From assembly GCA_014379885.1 (NCBI GenBank), contig JACMKW010000049.1, positions 1 to 13,859 on the forward strand: a stretch of DNA of 13,859 nucleotides, written 5' to 3'. Positions 1-6,372 of this stretch are shown one piece after another. Position 1 is the stretch's first letter, and each line of letters starts with the position of its first letter. The notes below the pieces were generated by a model. That model was not told where the DNA came from. It saw only the letters and a list, made by a program, of their open reading frames with translations, and did no database searches. Made by a program: the position numbers and the translations under genes. The DNA is from Rhizobacter sp. (GTDB lineage: Bacteria; Pseudomonadota; Gammaproteobacteria; Burkholderiales; Burkholderiaceae).

Positions 1-1050
1 CAGCAGCCCGGGCGCATCGAGGTGGTCGAGGCCGCGCACCCGGTGCCCGAAGAAGCGGGTGCGCATGCCGCGCGCCGCATCGCCGCGCACACGCAGGGCC
101 TGAGCGCCGACGACCTGGTGCTGTGCCTCATCTCCGGTGGCGGCTCGGCCCTGCTCAGCATGCCGGCCGAAGGCCTGACGCTCGCCGACAAACAACGCAT
201 CAACCAGGCCCTGCTCAAGAGCGGCGCCAACATCACCGAGATGAACTGCGTGCGCAAACACCTCTCGGCCATCAAGGGCGTGCGCCTGGCGGCGATGTGC
301 GCGCCGGCACGCGTGGTGTCGCTGCTCATCTCCGACGTGCCGGGCGACGACTCGAGCGTGATCGCCAGCGGCCCGACGGTGGGTGACCCCAGCACCTGCC
401 GCGAAGCGCTGGGCATCTTGCAGCGATACCGCATCGAGCTGGCGCCTGCGGCTGCGGCCGGCCTGCGCAGTGGTGCCTTCGAAACACCCAAGCCCGGCGA
501 CCCCCGGTTGGCCCGCAACACGATTGCCCTCATCGCGACCCCGCAAGCCAGCCTGCTGGCCGCCGCGCAAGCGGCGCGCGCCGTGGGCATCACGGCCCAT
601 GTGCTCAGTGACGAGATCGAAGGAGAGTCGCGCGAAGTGGGCAAGGTGCATGCGGCACTGGCGCGGGCCGTGGCACGCCGTGGTCAGCCGTTCACAAGGC
701 CTTGCGTCATCTTGAGCGGCGGTGAGACCACGGTCACCGTGAGCGGCAGCGCGCGTGGCCGTGGCGGGCGTGCCACCGAGTTCTTGCTTGGCTGCGCAAG
801 CGCCTTGCAAGGCGAGGCCGGCGTGTGGGCGCTGGCCGGTGACACCGACGGCATCGATGGCATCGAGAGCAACGCCGGTGCCATCGTCACACCCGACACG
901 CTCGCGCGCGCTGCGGCGCTGGGGCGCAAGCCCGAAGACCACCTTGTCGCGCACGACGCCTGGAGTTTCTTTTCCGCGCTCGGCGACCTGGTGGTCACCG
1001 GCCCGACCTTCACCAACGTCAACGACTTCCGGGCGCTGCTGATCCTGTAG
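1..1050 (+). CDS. ttuD: Glycerate 2-kinase / hydroxypyruvate reductase-type protein (MOFRL family), 5' end missing
   Basis: The frame is open from base 1, so this is the C-terminal 349 residues of a protein whose family is usually a little over 400 residues. The family (DUF4147 N-domain plus MOFRL C-domain) includes ATP-dependent glycerate 2-kinases of glyoxylate/tartronate and serine metabolism, several annotated as TtuD hydroxypyruvate reductase. Visible hallmarks are HPVPEEAG, the glycine-rich ISGGGSALL, NCVRKHLSAIKGG-like NCVRKHLSAIKGV, and SDVPGDD with IASGPTVGDPST. In the C-terminal MOFRL part they are GGETTVTV, GRGGRATEF, GDTDGIDG and a terminal GPTFTNVNDF. The GTG at 22 is only an internal codon; the real start lies left of the window. 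The stop overlaps the 3' end of the convergent SRPBCC gene by 32 bases. Whether it acts as kinase or reductase cannot be told from sequence; kinase is the better-supported activity for this fold. Family assignment is firm, the symbol less so. Confidence 0.93.
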   Translation, partial: QQPGRIEVVEAAHPVPEEAGAHAARRIAAHTQGLSADDLVLCLISGGGSALLSMPAEGLTLADKQRINQALLKSGANITEMNCVRKHLSAIKGVRLAAMCAPARVVSLLISDVPGDDSSVIASGPTVGDPSTCREALGILQRYRIELAPAAAAGLRSGAFETPKPGDPRLARNTIALIATPQASLLAAAQAARAVGITAHVLSDEIEGESREVGKVHAALARAVARRGQPFTRPCVILSGGETTVTVSGSARGRGGRATEFLLGCASALQGEAGVWALAGDTDGIDGIESNAGAIVTPDTLARAAALGRKPEDHLVAHDAWSFFSALGDLVVTGPTFTNVNDFRALLIL

Positions 1051-1444
1051 GCACGGCCTCAAGCGTGCGCTTCATCGCGGCCAGGCCCTGCTCGATCATC
1101 CCGGCGATGGCCGGGGCCATCTCGTGCGGCAACACATCGGCGATCCACACCACACGGCTGCCGCCTTCGCTCTCGACAAACACCTGAGCCGATGCGTTGT
1201 GGTGCGAGAGCTTGCCGCCCACTGCGGCCCAGGCCACACGCCGCTGTGCGCTGTTCACGTCGACGATCAACTCGCGCGCGACCATGCCGTTGGCAAAGGT
1301 GACGATGCGGGCGTCACCGTCCATGCGGCAATCGGTCACGAAGCCGGCCACCAGCCGGGTGTGCAGGGCGCCCACATCTTCCAGTGCCGACCAGGCCTGA
1401 TCGGCTGACACGTTGATGACCACCTCTTTGTGAATCGATGCCAT
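1019..1444 (-). CDS. SRPBCC-family (polyketide cyclase/dehydrase-like) protein
   Basis: This 141-residue cytosolic protein has the length and pattern of the START/SRPBCC small-ligand-binding fold (polyketide_cyc2 type). The N-terminal strand carries KEVVINVSADQAWSALEDVGALHTRL, here seen as the run from Lys6. A central strand pair with DARIVTFANGMVARELI follows, then RRVAWAAVGG, SRVVWIADVLPHEMAP and a long C-terminal helix from about residue 108 to 130. I start it at 1444 because AAGGAG sits a proper distance upstream of that ATG and the domain begins at once; the frame stays open further upstream to 1516 but that stretch looks non-coding. The ligand or activity is unknown. It is divergent from the DUF1579-like gene with an inverted repeat between them, and convergent with the glycerate kinase gene, overlapping it by 32 bases. 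Confidence 0.85.
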   Translation of the reverse strand: MASIHKEVVINVSADQAWSALEDVGALHTRLVAGFVTDCRMDGDARIVTFANGMVARELIVDVNSAQRRVAWAAVGGKLSHHNASAQVFVESEGGSRVVWIADVLPHEMAPAIAGMIEQGLAAMKRTLEAVPTGSAAPGSR

Positions 1445-1528
1445 GGCTGGACTCCTTTGCGCCAGCTTAAAGGCGCACGCGTTGCGCGCACGCCGTTTTC
1501 GGACACGTTCATCCATGCGCCATGGCTA

Positions 1529-1546
1529 CTGACAACACGTTGTCAG
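1529..1546. promoter_or_regulatory. Perfect 8-bp inverted repeat, operator-like, between divergent genes
   Basis: The sequence reads CTGACAACACGTTGTCAG: two perfect 8-base arms around a 2-base centre. It lies in the 126-base spacer between the starts of the SRPBCC gene (leftward) and the DUF1579-like gene (rightward), 15 bases before the ATG at 1562. Length and symmetry fit a dimeric helix-turn-helix repressor site such as those of TetR-type proteins. No such regulator gene is in the window, so this is inference from shape and position. Confidence 0.5.
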
Positions 1547-1570
1547 CTGCCGGCGCCGAAGATGCAAGCC

Positions 1571-2062
1571 ATGAACACACACACCTCATCTTCCGGCCCG
1601 AGCGACTTCGACTTCTTCATCGGCCATTGGCACGTCACGCATCGGCGCCTGAAAGAACGCCTGGCCGATTGCAGCGAGTGGGACGAGTTCGGCGGCACCA
1701 CCCTCACGCAAAAGATTCTTGGTGGTCTGGGCAACATGGACGACAACACGCTCGCGCTGCCGGGCGGTGCTTACCGTGCCGTCACGCTGCGCAGCTTCGA
1801 CCCGCAGACTGCGCAGTGGTCGATCTGGTGGCTCGATGGCCGCAACCCCGGCCGGCTCGATCCGCCGATGGTGGGTGGCTTCGACGGCGAAGGTTTGGGC
1901 GTGTTTTACGCCGACGACCGCATCGATGGCCGCCCCGTTCGTGTGCGATTTCTCTGGTCGCAGCGGGGCCCCGACAGGCCGCATTGGGAGCAGGCGTTTT
2001 CAACCGATGCCGGGGCGACATGGGAAACCAACTGGACGATGGATTTCACCCGCGTGGCCTGA
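1571..2062 (+). CDS. DUF1579-like conserved hypothetical protein
   Basis: This 163-residue soluble protein has no signal peptide. The N-terminal SDFDFFIGHWHVTHRRLK is the characteristic opening (F-D-F-x-I-G-x-W) of DUF1579-type and related lipocalin/calycin-like barrel proteins. Later segments AVTLRSFDPQTAQWSIWWLD, MVGGFDGEGLGVFYADD and RVRFLW, with a C-terminal WEQAFSTDAGATWETNW, continue the expected alternating beta-strand pattern, rich in Trp and ending in the strand that closes the barrel. Its biochemical role is unknown. The frame is open from 1430, but only the part from about 1562 looks like protein. ATG codons at 1562 and 1571 are both possible and neither has a strong ribosome binding site; I chose the one nearer the domain. 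The palindrome at 1529-1546 sits just upstream and could control it together with the SRPBCC gene. Confidence 0.82.
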   Translation: MNTHTSSSGPSDFDFFIGHWHVTHRRLKERLADCSEWDEFGGTTLTQKILGGLGNMDDNTLALPGGAYRAVTLRSFDPQTAQWSIWWLDGRNPGRLDPPMVGGFDGEGLGVFYADDRIDGRPVRVRFLWSQRGPDRPHWEQAFSTDAGATWETNWTMDFTRVA

Positions 2063-2176
2063 TATTTGTTTGCAACCCTTGAGCGCACACGGTTCTCTGG
2101 TTAGGGCGACAATGGCCGCTCGATTCCAACAAAAAGAACATTGAGGGAGGTTCACCCAGGATGTATCGAGAACCTC

Positions 2177-2734
2177 ATGAAAACCAGAGACGTCGTTATT
2201 TTCAGTGGCAAGAAATTCAAGGTGCCGCAGGGCATCCAGCGAATTGACCACCGCGCAACCCATGGCTGGCAGCTGCGTTACGGCGGCACCAAGCTGTTCT
2301 CCGATGGCTCACAAGACGGCAGCGGCGCAGCCGCTTCGTTGAAGCTGGCCACCGAAGAGCTGTTCAAACGCATCGCCAAGCTGCCCGCACCCTCCAGGCT
2401 GCAAACCATTCCCAACGAAAACAAGACCACCGATCTGCCGGTTGGCATCTCGGGGCCCATCGTTCGCCTGCGGCCGGGAGCCAAGGTGCGTGAGTGCAAT
2501 CTTTCGGTGTCGTTGCCGCGTTTCGGGGCCATTCCCCGACGCAGCACCATCTACATCGGCAACGAGAACACCTACACCGAGCAGCGCTTCAGAACCGCGC
2601 TGGAGCGTGCCATCCGCTTGCGCGATGAGGCCGAAAAGACCTATCGGCGCGAAGCCACCCGCGCCAAGCGGGCCGGCGCCTTGTCCATGATCGACCGGCA
2701 GCAAGGCCGGCGCGCCGCCTCGGCCACCAGGTGA
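2177..2734 (+). CDS. Hypothetical protein with two AP2-like DNA-binding segments
   Basis: This 185-residue basic protein has no signal peptide or membrane segment. Residues about 18-67 read as three short strands and a helix: GIQRIDHRATHGWQLRY, then GTKLFSDGS, then AAASLKLATEELFKRIAKL. This is the layout of AP2/ERF and integrase-type N-terminal DNA-binding domains (strand-strand-strand-amphipathic helix, with G-W-x-x-R in strand two). Residues about 90-157 can be laid out the same way: GISGPIVRLRPG, ECNLSVSLPRFG, RSTIYIGNENTYTEQRFRTALERAIRLRDEAE. A Lys/Arg-rich tail follows. AP2-like domains in bacteria are known from homing endonucleases, phage proteins and a few stand-alone families, so DNA or RNA binding is the best guess, but this is pattern reading only. 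The ATG at 2177 is preceded by GAGAAC. A TTG at 2141 in the same frame is an alternative start, and a stronger GGGAGG lies at about 2145. Confidence 0.7.
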   Translation: MKTRDVVIFSGKKFKVPQGIQRIDHRATHGWQLRYGGTKLFSDGSQDGSGAAASLKLATEELFKRIAKLPAPSRLQTIPNENKTTDLPVGISGPIVRLRPGAKVRECNLSVSLPRFGAIPRRSTIYIGNENTYTEQRFRTALERAIRLRDEAEKTYRREATRAKRAGALSMIDRQQGRRAASATR

Positions 2735-2741
2735 CGGCCCG

Positions 2742-2761
2742 GCGCCGCTTCACGGCGGCGC
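2742..2761 (+). terminator. GC hairpin after the AP2-like gene
   Basis: Seven-base arms GCGCCGC and GCGGCGC enclose a six-base loop, eight bases past the stop codon at 2734. There is no T-tract after it, so it is at best a weak or Rho-assisted terminator or an mRNA 3' end stabiliser. Confidence 0.35.
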
Positions 2762-2865
2762 ACTGAACTTGCCCTCGGGGGCGCCTCTGCGCACCTCGGG
2801 TCAGAGCCGTGGGTGGGGTTTGTGCCTGCGTGTCAGCCCTCTTGTCACGTATCGCGCAACCTACT

Positions 2866-2894
2866 AAAAACGAATCGATTCATACAAAAACGAA
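2866..2894. promoter_or_regulatory. AT-rich promoter region with a 9-base direct repeat and a palindrome
   Basis: Upstream of the serine hydrolase gene the base composition falls sharply for about 80 bases. The 9-mer AAAAACGAA occurs at 2866-2874 and again at 2886-2894, exactly 20 bases apart (about two helical turns). A perfect palindrome GAATCGATTC at 2872-2881 lies between and partly over the first copy. This spacing places both copies on the same face of the DNA, as for a pair of regulator half-sites, but the binding protein is unknown. The hydrolase ATG follows about 60 bases later. Confidence 0.4.
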
Positions 2895-2956
2895 AACAGT
2901 TCGCAGTTCACATCAGCGCATTGTTTTGCGTTTCCACCCACACAGGAGACAAACCC

Positions 2957-3952
2957 ATGCTGCACACCCGCCGCCACTTCGTCGCCCTTGCCAGCCTCGC
3001 CGCCATCGGATTGCCGGGCTGCGCTTCCATGATGGGCGCGCCTTCGCCCACCTTCAAGCTCGACATGGCCGACGGCACCAAGCTCTTTGTGCGGCGCTGG
3101 CTGGCGGTGAGCGGCGCGCCGAAGGGCGTGGTGCAGATCGTTCACGGCGCGGCCGAACACAGCGCGCGTTATGACCGCTTTGCCCAAGCCCTCAACCGCG
3201 ATGGGTGGCTGGTTTATGGCGACGACCATCGTGGGCATGGCAACACGCGTGTGCGCAGTGGTGCGCTCGGCGATTCGGGCCCTGACGCCTGGAACAAGTT
3301 CGTCAGCGACGAAAAAACGCTCAACGACTACATCGTGGCGCAACACCCGGGCCTGAAGGTTTTCATGCTGGGTCACAGCATGGGCTCGTTTATCGCGCAA
3401 GACTATGCGGCGCGTTACGGCAACACGGTGGCCGGCGTGGTGCTCTCGGGCAGCAACGGCGTGCTCGCCAATGCCGACCAGACCGTGGCCGCGGTGAAAG
3501 ACCTGGCCCGCGCCAACCCGATGGCGCCGTCGCCGGTGCTGGCGGGGGTGTTCGAGTCGTTCAACAAGCCCTTCACCGGCAAGCCCGGTTTTGAGTGGCT
3601 GAGCCGCGACCCGGTGGAAGTGAAGAAGTACCAGAACGACCCGATGGCCGGCTTCGCTTTCAACAACGAACTGGTGGCCGACTTCTTTGCCGGCTTGCGC
3701 GACCTGTGGAACCCGGCCAACGAAGCGCGCATTCCGAAGAACCTGCCGTTCTACGTGGTCTCGGGCGACAAGGATCCGGTGAGCGGCAACACCGCCGGCC
3801 TGCAGCTGCTGCTGGCCAACTACAAGCGTTATGGCATCACCGATGTGCAGCACAAGTTCTACCCCGGTGCGCGCCACGAGATCCTGAACGAGACCAACCG
3901 CGATGAGGTGGAGCGCGACATCATCGGCTGGTTGAACACCAAGCGCCGCTGA
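2957..3952 (+). CDS. Tat-exported alpha/beta-hydrolase lipoprotein (serine aminopeptidase S33 / monoacylglycerol lipase-like)
   Basis: This 331-residue protein starts with TRRHFVAL, a twin-arginine motif at residues 4-7, and a hydrophobic stretch ending in LPGC. Cys22 is therefore a likely lipidated residue and the mature enzyme would be membrane-anchored outside the cytoplasm. The rest is an alpha/beta-hydrolase of the S33/hydrolase_4 type. An oxyanion-hole strand HGAAEHSARYD is near residue 63 and GDDHRGHG near 88. The nucleophile elbow GHSMG has Ser141, the acid Asp273 sits in SGDKDPVSG, and His307 is in GARHEIL. The likely activity is hydrolysis of lipid esters or small acyl esters; exact substrate unknown. 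The start at 2957 has AGGAG eight bases upstream; the frame is open earlier but the upstream part lacks coding character. The gene stands alone and converges on the VOC gene. The lipobox lacks a bulky residue at -3 of the most common kind (L-P-G-C does fit the pattern). Confidence 0.92.
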   Translation: MLHTRRHFVALASLAAIGLPGCASMMGAPSPTFKLDMADGTKLFVRRWLAVSGAPKGVVQIVHGAAEHSARYDRFAQALNRDGWLVYGDDHRGHGNTRVRSGALGDSGPDAWNKFVSDEKTLNDYIVAQHPGLKVFMLGHSMGSFIAQDYAARYGNTVAGVVLSGSNGVLANADQTVAAVKDLARANPMAPSPVLAGVFESFNKPFTGKPGFEWLSRDPVEVKKYQNDPMAGFAFNNELVADFFAGLRDLWNPANEARIPKNLPFYVVSGDKDPVSGNTAGLQLLLANYKRYGITDVQHKFYPGARHEILNETNRDEVERDIIGWLNTKRR

Positions 3953-3988
3953 GGCTGACTCTCTGTGGCCTCGGCGCCGATGCCGCGG

Positions 3989-4006
3989 CCAGGGCCACAG
4001 CCCTGG
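3989..4006. terminator. Perfect hairpin in the convergent spacer after the serine hydrolase
   Basis: CCAGGGC and GCCCTGG form a perfect 7-bp stem with a CACA loop, 36 bases past the hydrolase stop codon. No T-run follows on either strand. Its place between two convergent genes suggests a transcription end point or mRNA 3' stabiliser. Confidence 0.4.
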
Positions 4007-4025
4007 GTACCTATGCCGATGCGAC

Positions 4026-4065
4026 TGAGCCCGGGTCCACGTAGGCGTACGGAAAGCCGGGCTCA
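4026..4065. terminator. Second inverted repeat overlapping the VOC gene stop codon
   Basis: TGAGCCCGG at 4026-4034 and CCGGGCTCA at 4057-4065 are perfect 9-base arms with a 22-base loop. The right arm includes the stop codon of the VOC gene. Together with the hairpin at 3989 it could stop transcription from both sides. There is no T-tract. Confidence 0.35.
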
Positions 4066-4431
4066 CGCCGGTGGTTGGTGGCAGACGGCTTCGACGTTGT
4101 GGCCGTCGGGCCCGATCACGAAGGCGCCGTAGTAGTGGGGGTGGTACTGCGGGCGCAGCCCGGGCGCGCCGTTGTCTTTGCCGCCTGCGGCGAGTGCGGC
4201 CTGGTAGAAGGCGTCGACCTGCGGGCGGTCGGCCGCCGCAAAGGCAATGTGCAGGGGAGTGGGTTGGGCGTCGGTCTGAAAAAGCCAGAGTGCAGGCTTG
4301 TGCTTGGGGCCGATGCCAACGCCGTGCGGGCCCTCCATCACGATGCCCACGCCCAGCGGCGCGAGTGCTCGAAGAAAGAATGCCTTGCTGACGTCGTAGT
4401 GGGTGACGCCCAGACCCAGGTGATCGAACAT
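4063..4431 (-). CDS. VOC-superfamily (glyoxalase/bleomycin resistance/dioxygenase fold) protein
   Basis: This 122-residue single-unit VOC protein is built of two beta-alpha-beta-beta-beta modules. Opening FDHLGLGVTHYDVSKAFFLRAL has the usual metal-binding His (His4). The middle ends in TPLHIAFAAADRPQVDAFYQAAL with His61, and the close reads YYGAFVIGPDGHNVEAVCH with Glu114. His4, His61 and Glu114 are in the positions of metal ligands in this superfamily. The segment HPHYYGAFVIGPDGHNVE is typical of the bacterial glyoxalase-like subgroup that acts on small carbonyl or thiol adducts; the substrate is unknown. The start at 4431 has GAGGAG upstream. The frame is open beyond it to 4629, but the added part has no coding look. 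It is divergent from the GST gene, both being small-molecule detoxification families. Confidence 0.9.
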   Translation of the reverse strand: MFDHLGLGVTHYDVSKAFFLRALAPLGVGIVMEGPHGVGIGPKHKPALWLFQTDAQPTPLHIAFAAADRPQVDAFYQAALAAGGKDNGAPGLRPQYHPHYYGAFVIGPDGHNVEAVCHQPPA

Positions 4432-4649
4432 GGTGAGCCGCTCCTCGAACAGGGACAACCATGATAGGGAAGGCGCCTTGCTTGCGGAACTGCACGCCCA
4501 GCGTAACCAGCACCTCATCAGCGCCACAGGCCGAGCAGCGCACCAGCACCTGCTGGTAACCGGGGCATGCCAGGCTGCCCAGGCTGGAAAATCAACTGCG
4601 GGCCACGGGCACAATCGATCGAACAGCATGCTCTGGAAGGAGATTTCTG

Positions 4650-5273
4650 ATGCTCACTTTTTATTTCGCACCAGGCACCTGCGCCCTGGCATCGCACATT
4701 GCGCTGGAGTACGCGGGCGCCGGCTACGAAGCTGTGCGTGTCGACTTCGCGCGCGACGCGCAACGTTCACCCGACTACCTGAAGCTCAACCCCAAGGGCC
4801 GTGTGCCGGCGCTCGTGACGGAGCGCGGCATCTTGACCGAAACGCCAGCGATCCTGTTATTCCTCGCGCAGACGTTTCCCGAGGCACAACTTGCGCCGTT
4901 GACTGATGCGTTCGAGCTCGCGCGCATGAATGCCTTCAACAGTTACCTGTGCGCCACGGTGCATGTGGCCCATGCACACGGCCGGCGCGGCTACCGCTGG
5001 GCAGACGACCCGGTGGCCATTGCTGCCATGAAAAAGAAGGTGCCGCAAACCATGGGCGAATGCTTCGAGCTCATTGAGCGCGAGTTCTCGCCCGGGCCGT
5101 GGGTGATGGGGGAGCGCTTCAGCGTGAGCGACATGTACCTCTTCACCATCGCGCAATGGCTCGAAAGCGACGGCGTGGATGTAGCTCGCTTCCCGAAGGT
5201 AGCCGAGCACACGCAGCGCATGGCGCGCTTGCCCGCCGTGAGCAAGGTGCTGGCGGCGCAAAGCGCACTCTAG
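4650..5273 (+). CDS. Glutathione S-transferase family protein (beta-class-like)
   Basis: This 207-residue cytosolic enzyme conjugates or otherwise uses glutathione. The N-terminal thioredoxin-like domain (residues about 1-80) begins LTFYFAPGTCALASHIALEYAG, with Cys11 at the position of the catalytic Cys10 of beta-class GSTs. It also has the cis-proline element LNPKGRVPALVTERG and the glutathione gamma-glutamyl contact ETPAILLFLA (more often E-S). The all-helical C-terminal domain (about 88-205) contains the N-capping box FSVSDMYLF and an SPGPWVMGERFS turn. The start has GGAAGGAGA just upstream, a strong ribosome binding site. It is divergent from the VOC gene and converges on the dienelactone hydrolase across a REP-like stem-loop. 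The physiological substrate cannot be read from sequence. Confidence 0.94.
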   Translation: MLTFYFAPGTCALASHIALEYAGAGYEAVRVDFARDAQRSPDYLKLNPKGRVPALVTERGILTETPAILLFLAQTFPEAQLAPLTDAFELARMNAFNSYLCATVHVAHAHGRRGYRWADDPVAIAAMKKKVPQTMGECFELIEREFSPGPWVMGERFSVSDMYLFTIAQWLESDGVDVARFPKVAEHTQRMARLPAVSKVLAAQSAL

Positions 5274-5289
5274 GCCAGGCTGAAGTACT

Positions 5290-5339
5290 CCGTTCGGCCT
5301 GAGCCCGTCGAAGGCCCAGCGCAAGCTCAACGCGAACGG
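5290..5339. repeat. REP-like imperfect stem-loop
   Basis: The left arm begins CCGTTCGGCCTGAGC and the right arm ends AAGCTCAACGCGAACGG. They pair as 7 perfect bases, a mismatched patch, then 5 more bases, with a loop of about 20. The left arm closely matches the dispersed CCGTTCG-CCTGAGC-TGTCGAAGG palindromic repeat that I know from intergenic spacers of many betaproteobacteria and other Gram-negative bacteria. It sits in the spacer between two convergent genes, the usual place, and may serve as their shared transcription end. Confidence 0.7.
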
Positions 5340-5366
5340 TGCTTTTTCAGCGTTGCCGTGGTCTCG

Positions 5367-6257
5367 TCATGCCGCCAATGTGCGCTTGAAGAACGCCACC
5401 GTGCGCTGCCAGGCTAGCTTGGCGGCGGCCTCGTCATAGCGTGGTGTGGTGTCGTTGTTGAAGCCGTGCTGCACCCCGGGGTAGATGAAGGCTTCGTAGG
5501 ACACACCGGCTGCTTTCAATGCGGCTTCATAAGCCGGCCAGCCGGCGTTGATGCGTTCGTCGGCACCGGCATATTGCAGCAACAGCGGTGCCTTGATGCG
5601 CGCCGCGTCGGCCGCCGTAGGCTGGCCGCCGTAGAAGGGCACACCGGCCGCCAGGTCGGGCAATCGGGTGGCCAGGTGATTGACCAAGCCACCGCCGTAG
5701 CAAAAGCCCACCGCGCCCACTTTGCCGTTGCCCGCCGGCAAGGCCTTCAGGTAACCATAGGCGACGACGAAGTCTTCGCGCGTCTTGGCCTGGTCGAGTT
5801 TGGGGAAGAGTTCGCGTGCCTTGTCTTCATCGCCCGGGTAGCCGCCCAGTGGCGCCAACGCATCGGGCGCAAAGGCGATGAAGCCGTCGAGCGCCAGGCG
5901 GCGTGTGATGTCTTCGATGTGCGGGTTGAGGCCGCGGTTCTCGTGGATCACCAGCACGGTAGGCAACTTGCCGCTGGCCTGCGCGGGCTGCGCCAGGTAG
6001 CCGCGCACCGTGCCGTAGCCCTGGGGCGAGGGAAGCTCGACGCGGCTGGTCTTCAAGCGCGCGTCTTGGGGCGCTACCTGCTGCGCTTGGGCGAAGTTGG
6101 GGCTGAGCGCTGCCAGCAAACCTGCGGCAGTGACGCCACTCGCGGCGTGTTTGGCGGCGCCGTCGAGAAAGCCGCGCCGGCTGATGCCGCCGTGCACGTA
6201 CTGGTCGAAGAGGTTCAGCACTTCGGGCGAGAAGTCTTTGGCGGTCAAGCGGCTCAT
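5367..6257 (-). CDS. Dienelactone hydrolase family protein, Tat-exported
   Basis: This 296-residue protein has an unusually long N-terminal lead: after a 24-residue leader comes GISRRGFLDGAA (twin arginines 27-28), a hydrophobic stretch to about residue 55, and a possible cut after AQA. It would be folded in the cytoplasm and exported through Tat. The mature part is the dienelactone hydrolase fold. It has VLVIHENRGLNPHIEDITRRLA (residues 101-122), the nucleophile elbow GFCYGGG with Cys186, Asp233 in YAGADERI and His264 in PGVQHGFNND, so the Cys-Asp-His triad is complete. Cytoplasmic family members open dienelactones in chloroaromatic breakdown. The exported ones, common in Burkholderiales, have unknown substrates. 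AGGAG sits upstream of the ATG at 6257. It converges on the GST gene, and its start lies 115 bases from the stop of the same-strand HupE-like gene. Confidence 0.93.
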   Translation of the reverse strand: MSRLTAKDFSPEVLNLFDQYVHGGISRRGFLDGAAKHAASGVTAAGLLAALSPNFAQAQQVAPQDARLKTSRVELPSPQGYGTVRGYLAQPAQASGKLPTVLVIHENRGLNPHIEDITRRLALDGFIAFAPDALAPLGGYPGDEDKARELFPKLDQAKTREDFVVAYGYLKALPAGNGKVGAVGFCYGGGLVNHLATRLPDLAAGVPFYGGQPTAADAARIKAPLLLQYAGADERINAGWPAYEAALKAAGVSYEAFIYPGVQHGFNNDTTPRYDEAAAKLAWQRTVAFFKRTLAA

Positions 6258-6372
6258 GGGTCACTCCTGAAAGAAGGGCCACTATGCCTGCTCCTCTTGC
6301 TTCGGTGCGCCGACAGGCGGGAAGACATGGGTGTGCGCAGGGGCGCTGCTTGCTTGATATCCGATCGTTGGC

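Noticed and set aside
2864..4549. Long open frame of 561 codons on the minus strand
   Set aside because: It runs antisense through the serine hydrolase gene and through the VOC gene in another frame. Its composition (Arg, His, Ala, Pro runs) is that of a GC-rich shadow frame, and it has no ribosome binding site or recognisable domain. Only its first 30 or so codons drew separate notice as a zinc-ribbon-like reading.
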